Under the pieces are notes generated by a model that did not search any database, was not told where the DNA came from, and saw nothing but the letters and a program-made list of their open reading frames with translations. A stretch of 11,913 bases of DNA, from positions 1 through 11,913 of the forward strand of contig JAJZAS010000020.1 of the NCBI GenBank assembly GCA_021799325.1, read 5' to 3'. Made by a program: the position numbers and the translations under genes. Source of the DNA: Bacillota bacterium. Lineage in GTDB: Bacteria > Bacillota > Bacilli > Alicyclobacillales > SLC66. Positions 7,287 to 11,913 of the stretch are shown in pieces (positions within the stretch are counted from its first letter, which is position 1; every line of letters begins with the position of its first letter).

Positions 7287-7355
7287 AAGGATTAAATCAA
7301 CCGCTGATTGACAAAGATAAGTAAATAGAAGTCATGCCAAATGGAGGAAGTTACC

Positions 7356-8030
7356 ATGCAAAGCGACTCCCGACCCAAATGGAGCAAGTCAGTCAGCATC
7401 TTTTGGTCCATTGCCATTTTAATCGTTGGCATTTTGCTGGTGGTGGGGTTTTTTTACCTAGATAAAAACAACCGTATCTCTTTGGCCATCCAATCATGGG
7501 GCGCATGGGGGATTATTTTATCCATCTTTCTCATGGCATTGTTTTGTGTGATCCCGGTTCCGTCCGAATTCCTGATGATCATGAACATGAAAATTTTCGG
7601 CGTATGGTGGGGAATTTTTTATACGTGGGTGGGGGCGATGATCGGTGCGGTCGCCGTCTTCTTTATCGCAAAATCAATTGGCTCGCGCATCATTCAGGCA
7701 TTTATCACGGAAAAACGACTGCAACAGGTCAACAAATGGATCAAAAATCGCGGTCCCATTGGTCTCTTGATGGTACGACTCGTTCCCCTGCCTTTTATTG
7801 TGGTCAACTATTCTGCTGGCGTCATGGAATCAGTGAGCACATGGGAATACGTATGGACGACAGGAATTGGCCTTTTGCCCTATGACCTCGGCGCTGCGCT
7901 CGTATATTTAGGGCTTTCCACCAAGTACATCTGGTGGATCGCTATTGGCGGACTGGCTGTCGTGGGAATTTGGGTAGGAGGATATCTTTTCAGCCGATCC
8001 GCCAATAAACTGAACCGCGTTGCGCAATGA
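7356..8030 (+). CDS. TVP38/TMEM64 (DedA-like, VTT domain) membrane protein
   Basis: A 224-residue integral membrane protein with an N-terminal helix (about 13-34) and several further hydrophobic segments. The VTT/SNARE-associated signature is visible: a reentrant-type stretch around CVIPVPSEF, the glycine-rich VGAMIGAVAVFFIAKSIGSR, and RLVPLPFIVVNYSAGVM, typical of the TVP38/YdjX branch. DedA-superfamily proteins are implicated in lipid scrambling or transport and in membrane homeostasis; the substrate of this branch is not established. The ATG at 7356 has GGAGG 8 nt upstream (7343-7347); an in-frame ATG at 7341 overlaps that site and is rejected. The gene starts 69 bp after the GGDEF-EAL gene with no terminator between, so cotranscription is possible. 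It converges on the amylase gene with 9 bp between stop codons. Confidence 0.9.
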   Translation: MQSDSRPKWSKSVSIFWSIAILIVGILLVVGFFYLDKNNRISLAIQSWGAWGIILSIFLMALFCVIPVPSEFLMIMNMKIFGVWWGIFYTWVGAMIGAVAVFFIAKSIGSRIIQAFITEKRLQQVNKWIKNRGPIGLLMVRLVPLPFIVVNYSAGVMESVSTWEYVWTTGIGLLPYDLGAALVYLGLSTKYIWWIAIGGLAVVGIWVGGYLFSRSANKLNRVAQ

Positions 8031-8039
8031 AAAATAGGC

Positions 8040-10343
8040 TTATTTCGTAAACAGCATGGCCCCTGTTTCCGTAGGCAACGCCAGGTTAATCGTCCCGTTT
8101 TTGACCACATAAGCGCGATTGCCGTTCAACGCATCGTACACTTTGGTTCCATTTCGAAGAATGGTCGATACATTGATGGTTAATGATTCTTTGGCGCCGT
8201 TGTTGATCGCCACGATTGCTGTGGCATTCGCCGCCTTATCACCAAGCGCGTCTCTCCCATTTCTAATGGTTCTCGCGAAGGCGATGGTGTTGCCTTTTGC
8301 ATACAGTTGTTGATAATTCCCACTTTGAAGCACCGGGTGAGAATTTCGGATTTGTCCCAATTTGATAAAGTAGTTGATAAGTGACTGATCCACGTTGCCC
8401 CATGGATACGTTCCCCGATCTAGCGGATCTTTATAGCCAATCATTCCTGCCTCATCACCGTAATAGATCATCGGCACGCCGACAAATCCATATTGAAAGT
8501 CTGCCACCAACTTAAACTTTTGTATCCCTGCCGCCTTTTGTGCGGTAGTTGGTTGCCAGAACGCCTGCTGATTGGCAGTAGTATTGGATGCATCAGGCGC
8601 CCCTTCAAGAATAGTTAAAATCCGTTCCGTATCGTGCGAATCAAGCAAATTCATTTCCGCATACATTGCCGGTTTCGGATATTCCTCCAGCATCTGCATC
8701 AGCGTCGAACCAAGTTGACTGGCGTCCATCGCATAGTTTTGTACATTCCCGTCATTGTAGGACCCTCTGAAAAATGAAATAACATCGTTGCGGAATGGAT
8801 AGTTCATCGTCGAGTCCCAAGTCGTACCGGTTAACCAGTCCACGCCGTTGTCATTCGTGGGATCGTTCCAGTCTTCACCGATGATCGCTGCGTTGGGATT
8901 GACTTGCTTGACTGCTTTTCGAAATGCCGTCCACCAGGCAATCGAGTAATTGTTGTTATTCGCAGAATCAAGTCGCCAACCTGAGGCACCTAATGACAAC
9001 CAATAGCGCGCTACCGAATTTTTTGCGGGATTCGTGGGATCTTTCGGATCCCATTTTCCGTACACAAATTGCTGCCATGCACTCCCCGCTGTGTTAGTCT
9101 GCGGCAATGTGTCGATTCCACTCCATCCCACATAACCGGTGGGAGTCCACTGATACAGTGAATAGTAGGGGGATTTGACCTTTCCACCAGACGTAAATTG
9201 TTGATAGGCGCCCACGCTGTTGTAATTGCCAAAGCGGTTAAAATAGAGGCTGTCGCTTCCGGTGTCTTCAAACACCCCATCGAGGATCACGTGCATCCCT
9301 AATTTTTTAGAAGCCGCGATGAGGTTCTTGTACGTTTGGAGTGTTCCGAAACCGGGATCAATTTGATAAAAATTCCCAGTGTCGTACTTATGATTGGATT
9401 CCGCTTGAAAAATCGGCGTCAAGTAAAGCGTATTCACCCCAAGCTGCTGTAAATAGTGAAGTTTATCGATGATTCCTTGCAAATCCCCGCCAAAAAAATC
9501 GGTGCTCCAGGTGCCATTGCCGCGTGCAGCGAGTTCTTTTTTGTAATTGGAGCTCAGCGGATTCGGGACAATATTGGGGTCATAGGGCAAACTATTCCAG
9601 TTTTGATGAAACTGTACGGGGACAAGTCCTTCACTTCCATTGGGCAAAGTACCAATCGCCTTTTGTGTTAAAGGATTCTCATCATTCGCTTTATTGCCAT
9701 TGTAAAAACGGTCTGGGAATATTTCATAGATAAGGCCATGCACCAGCCAGTTCGGGGTAGTAAACGTATTATCATAGACCGTGATGTGATAGGGAACAAT
9801 CATATACGAGGAGGCAGCTGCCATGCCCACCCCGCCGTACCCGTTGCCGTTGTCGCCATAATACGCCGCTTGTTTCCCTTCATGGGCATAAAAATTATAG
9901 GAAAGAATGCCAGGAACCTTCAGATATTTAGCGGGAATTGTGCCTTCCCACAAGGAGGACGTCTTTGCTTTTGCAGCACCGACCAATTGAATCAATTGAT
10001 GGCCAGTGATGCGGTGCATCGTAATTTGGGCGGAATGTTTAATATTATTGTTGATATTTTGCAATTGAATTTGTGCTGATGTCATATCTGTCGGACCTAG
10101 GAGACGCAAGGTGACGGGTGAATCTGTAGGATCCGCTCCAAATGGACTGCGGTAGAGCGATTGATAAGAATCATGGAAAAGGGAGGAAAGCAATGATGTA
10201 GATGATGCCGAGACGAATTTTGAAGATTGTGCCGCTCGAGCCATTGGAGCAGAAAGCGTGGTTTGACTGATGGCCAAAGCGCCAATGGCTAAAATGATCG
10301 TCGAAAAGGTAGCGGTGCGTCGAAGCGGGTGCTTATTCAACAA
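8040..10343 (-). CDS. Secreted GH13 alpha-amylase / neopullulanase-like glycoside hydrolase
   Basis: Predicted extracellular hydrolase of alpha-1,4 (perhaps also alpha-1,6) glucans, 767 aa. A signal peptide has a basic start (HPLRR), a hydrophobic core (13-25) and a likely cleavage site at ARA-AQ (37/38). An N-terminal beta domain (about 60-190) resembles those of neopullulanase/amylopullulanase-type enzymes. The (beta/alpha)8 catalytic domain follows from about 200, with a C-terminal beta domain from about 690. Catalytic residues fit GH13: nucleophile Asp459 in GWRLD, acid/base Glu490 in IIGEDW, and Asp571 in LLDSHDTER. Region I is unusual: DGVFEDTG (355-362) has Glu-Asp where most members have Asn-His. 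The start is a TTG with AAGGAG 7 nt upstream. No cell-wall anchor or SLH domain is seen. The upstream promoter overlaps a cre. Exact substrate preference cannot be read from sequence. Confidence 0.92.
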   Translation of the reverse strand: MLNKHPLRRTATFSTIILAIGALAISQTTLSAPMARAAQSSKFVSASSTSLLSSLFHDSYQSLYRSPFGADPTDSPVTLRLLGPTDMTSAQIQLQNINNNIKHSAQITMHRITGHQLIQLVGAAKAKTSSLWEGTIPAKYLKVPGILSYNFYAHEGKQAAYYGDNGNGYGGVGMAAASSYMIVPYHITVYDNTFTTPNWLVHGLIYEIFPDRFYNGNKANDENPLTQKAIGTLPNGSEGLVPVQFHQNWNSLPYDPNIVPNPLSSNYKKELAARGNGTWSTDFFGGDLQGIIDKLHYLQQLGVNTLYLTPIFQAESNHKYDTGNFYQIDPGFGTLQTYKNLIAASKKLGMHVILDGVFEDTGSDSLYFNRFGNYNSVGAYQQFTSGGKVKSPYYSLYQWTPTGYVGWSGIDTLPQTNTAGSAWQQFVYGKWDPKDPTNPAKNSVARYWLSLGASGWRLDSANNNNYSIAWWTAFRKAVKQVNPNAAIIGEDWNDPTNDNGVDWLTGTTWDSTMNYPFRNDVISFFRGSYNDGNVQNYAMDASQLGSTLMQMLEEYPKPAMYAEMNLLDSHDTERILTILEGAPDASNTTANQQAFWQPTTAQKAAGIQKFKLVADFQYGFVGVPMIYYGDEAGMIGYKDPLDRGTYPWGNVDQSLINYFIKLGQIRNSHPVLQSGNYQQLYAKGNTIAFARTIRNGRDALGDKAANATAIVAINNGAKESLTINVSTILRNGTKVYDALNGNRAYVVKNGTINLALPTETGAMLFTK

Positions 10344-10370
10344 TCTCTCACTCCTTATACAAAACTGGCG

Positions 10371-10384
10371 TGAAAACGTTTGCG
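10371..10384. promoter_or_regulatory. Catabolite-responsive element (CcpA site) of the amylase gene
   Basis: TGAAAACGTTTGCG matches the CcpA cre consensus (TGWAARCGYTWNCW) at all but the last position and is embedded in a partly palindromic GCG...CGC context. It lies 28-41 bp upstream of the amylase start codon, over the predicted transcription start, the same arrangement as amyO of Bacillus subtilis amyE. Repression in the presence of a preferred sugar is expected. Confidence 0.75.
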
Positions 10385-10389
10385 CTATC

Positions 10390-10395
10390 AGTATA
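10390..10395 (-). promoter_or_regulatory. Probable -10 element of the amylase gene
   Basis: The minus strand reads TATACT here, one mismatch from TATAAT. The start of transcription would fall near 10383, within the cre, giving a leader of about 40 nt. No convincing -35 hexamer is present at 16-18 nt, so the promoter may be weak or need an activator. Confidence 0.45.
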
Positions 10396-10436
10396 CCGGA
10401 TTTTCATCTTAATAGGTAGAAGCAAATTTGATCGAT

Positions 10437-10442
10437 TATAAT
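10437..10442 (+). promoter_or_regulatory. Probable -10 element of the aldo/keto reductase gene
   Basis: A perfect TATAAT lies 34 bp before the ATG at 10477, predicting a start near 10449 and a leader of about 28 nt. The -35 region is poor. The amylase promoter on the other strand lies about 45 bp away, so the two genes are divergently transcribed from one 133-bp region. Confidence 0.45.
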
Positions 10443-10476
10443 GAAGTAGAAGCACCGACAAGAAAGGAGCCAAACG

Positions 10477-11322
10477 ATGTCTGAACATATTGCAATGAGC
10501 CTTACGGACACTACCACTTTACATAACGGGGTCAAAATGCCTTGGTTAGGTCTTGGCGTCTATAAGGCGGAAGCAGGGACAGAAGTGGAGCAGGCTGTGC
10601 TCACTGCTCTTCGTCACGGCTATCGCAGCATCGATACGGCAAAATTGTACGCTAACGAGGAAAGTGTCGGTAAAGCACTAAAGGAATCCGGGGTGCCCCG
10701 TGAGGAAGTTTTTATCACGACGAAAGTGTGGAATACGGACCAAGGCTATGAATCGACGCTCCGGGCCTTTGAAGAGAGCCGAACCAGGCTGGGGCTCGAA
10801 TACCTCGATCTCTACCTGATTCACTGGCCGGTTAAAGAAAAGTACAAGGACACGTGGCGAGCGCTTGAAAAACTTTATCATGACGGCCTGATCCGCGCGA
10901 TCGGCGTCAGTAACTTTCAGGTGCACCATTTGGAAGATCTCATGCAGACAGCAACGATCGTACCAATGGTCAATCAAGTAGAATTCCATCCCCGCCTGAC
11001 TCAGGAGGCATTACGTCAATATTGTCCGCAAAAAGGCATTCAGTTAGAAGCGTGGAGTCCACTCATGCGCGGAAAAGAACTGCTTGACCACCCCACGGTG
11101 CTCGGCATTGCGAACCACCACCAAAAAACACCCGCTCAAGTTCTTATCCGCTGGGATTTGCAACACCACGTCGTGACGATCCCTAAATCCATACATGACC
11201 ATCGCATCAAGGAAAATGCAGAGGTGTTTGATTTTTCATTATCCCAAGAGGAAATGTCCCAGTTAGACCAGTTGAATACCAATCAGCGCGTTGGACCAGA
11301 CCCGGATCACTTCAGCTTTTAG
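10477..11322 (+). CDS. Aldo/keto reductase (AKR5-like, YvgN/YtbE type)
   Basis: A 281-residue cytosolic NADPH-dependent oxidoreductase that reduces aldehydes and ketones such as methylglyoxal or sugar-derived carbonyls (family knowledge; the substrate here is unknown). The single TIM-barrel domain carries the full catalytic tetrad: Asp53 and Tyr58 in IDTAKLYANEE, Lys83 in ITTKVW and His116 in LIHWP. Further family signatures are GVSNF, NQVEFHP and the IPKS cofactor 2'-phosphate motif near the C-terminus. Length is normal for the family. GGAG lies 7 nt before the ATG. The gene is divergent from the amylase gene and may share regulation through the common intergenic region. A hairpin follows the stop codon. 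It resembles glyoxal/methylglyoxal reductases most, but that specificity is not proven. Confidence 0.95.
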   Translation: MSEHIAMSLTDTTTLHNGVKMPWLGLGVYKAEAGTEVEQAVLTALRHGYRSIDTAKLYANEESVGKALKESGVPREEVFITTKVWNTDQGYESTLRAFEESRTRLGLEYLDLYLIHWPVKEKYKDTWRALEKLYHDGLIRAIGVSNFQVHHLEDLMQTATIVPMVNQVEFHPRLTQEALRQYCPQKGIQLEAWSPLMRGKELLDHPTVLGIANHHQKTPAQVLIRWDLQHHVVTIPKSIHDHRIKENAEVFDFSLSQEEMSQLDQLNTNQRVGPDPDHFSF

Positions 11323-11332
11323 CACGAAATAA

Positions 11333-11375
11333 CTTCGGAGGCACCTCGGTTACCTTATGCAGAGTGCCTCCGGAG
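11333..11375. terminator. Hairpin between convergent aldo/keto reductase and sbcC genes
   Basis: A 12-bp stem (CTTCGGAGGCAC with GTGCCTCCGGAG, one G-T pair) encloses a 19-nt loop. It begins 10 nt after the reductase stop and ends 2 nt before the sbcC stop, so it probably serves both transcripts. Neither side has a long T run; the minus-strand side is followed by the T-rich TTATTT, which fits sbcC better. Confidence 0.6.
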
Positions 11376-11377
11376 CA

Positions 11378-11913
11378 TTACGCATGTTCTAGTTTGAGTC
11401 TTGATCCTCTCCCCGCTGGCTCCGCCGGCTCCACGATCAACCGCCTCTGCAAACGTTGGCGCAGTTCCGGCACATGGCTGATCACACCAATCGCCATATT
11501 GTCCATATGGAGTTTCTCCAGTTCAGTCACCACGACATCGAGGAGTTCCTGATCTAATGTGCCAAAGCCTTCATCCAAAAAGAAAAACTCCAGCGGGTAC
11601 TTACCGCGCAACTGGATGTGCGCGGACAAGGAGAGCGCAAGCGCGAGCGAAGTGAGAAACGTCTCGCCGCCGGAAAGTGTGGTCACTGGCCTTGTGACGC
11701 CTCCGTTATGATGATCTCTCATCACAAATTCCCCATCTGCCATCAATTCTAGGCTATACCTGCCGCGCGTCAGGGATGACAGTCGGACAGATGCTTGCCT
11801 CGCCACGCTGACCATTTGCTCTCTTGCCATAAATTCCACAAATGAATTGCCTCTAAGCAAGTCTTTTAACAGTTGCAATTGATTTACTTTCGCTTCAAGT
11901 TTGGCCCTCGCCT
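11378..11913 (-). CDS. sbcC: Nuclease SbcCD subunit C (SbcC), C-terminal part, 5' end outside window
   Basis: About 178 residues of the C-terminal ATPase half are present; the frame stays open to the window edge. Visible motifs are the ABC signature LSGGETFLTSLALALSLS, Walker B FFFLDEGFGTLD with the D-loop, and the switch histidine in ISHVPEL. The first visible residues (RAKLEAKVNQLQLLKDLLRGNSF) are the end of the coiled coil returning to the head. SbcC (Rad50-like) works with SbcD (Mre11-like) to open hairpins and protein-blocked DNA ends in replication and repair. Gene sbcD normally lies just upstream, outside this window. All active-site residues in the visible part are intact. Confidence 0.95.
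   Translation of the reverse strand, partial: ARAKLEAKVNQLQLLKDLLRGNSFVEFMAREQMVSVARQASVRLSSLTRGRYSLELMADGEFVMRDHHNGGVTRPVTTLSGGETFLTSLALALSLSAHIQLRGKYPLEFFFLDEGFGTLDQELLDVVVTELEKLHMDNMAIGVISHVPELRQRLQRRLIVEPAEPAGRGSRLKLEHA

Noticed and set aside
7308..7336. Promoter for the DedA-like gene from a perfect TTGACA at 7308-7313
   Set aside because: The hexamer 17 nt downstream is GTCATG, not a -10 sequence, and no better -10 lies at allowed spacing.
8032..8045. Terminator between the convergent DedA-like and amylase genes
   Set aside because: The stem AAATA/TATTT is only 5 A-T pairs with a 4-nt loop and is too weak to call.

Overview
The window looks like a chromosomal segment from a spore-forming Firmicute of the Bacillales, possibly an Alicyclobacillaceae-like genus. 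This is inferred from strong GGAGG-type ribosome binding sites, frequent GTG/TTG starts, an apparent CcpA (cre) site, Rho-independent terminators, moderate GC content and Bacillus-like protein families. The genus cannot be fixed from the sequence alone. No rRNA, tRNA, insertion sequence, CRISPR array or phage gene was seen.

Layout. (1) Positions 2-2027, plus strand: the C-terminal end of a sigma-54-dependent activator (AAA+ plus TyrR/Fis-like HTH), then an intergenic region with a near-perfect -24/-12 promoter and a PLP-dependent tryptophanase (tnaA). The sigma-54 promoter sets the tnaA start at a GTG at 648 and leaves only about 30 nt of leader, so there is no room for a TnaC-type attenuator. 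(2) Positions 2046-7286: a cyclic-di-GMP neighbourhood. A cytoplasmic PAS-PAS-PAS-GGDEF diguanylate cyclase is on the minus strand. A PAS-PAS-PAS-GGDEF-EAL composite protein is on the plus strand. Between them are two small, divergent, unrecognised genes whose products share a 16-residue motif with a PIxxSP core; one product carries it twice. (3) Positions 7356-8030: a TVP38/DedA-like membrane protein, perhaps cotranscribed with the composite protein. (4) Positions 8040-10343, minus strand: a secreted GH13 alpha-amylase/neopullulanase-like enzyme with a signal peptide. Its promoter overlaps a CcpA-type cre, suggesting glucose repression. (5) Positions 10477-11322: an aldo/keto reductase with an intact D-Y-K-H tetrad, divergent from the amylase. 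(6) Positions 11378-11913, minus strand: the C-terminal ATPase end of SbcC, cut by the window edge.

The genes do not form one pathway. The clearest functional unit is activator, sigma-54 promoter and tryptophanase: amino-acid-responsive catabolism giving indole, pyruvate and ammonia. The second theme is PAS-sensed c-di-GMP turnover. The least explained part is the pair of small PIxxSP-motif proteins between the two c-di-GMP enzymes. It is the best candidate here for something undescribed, although no function can be assigned from sequence.
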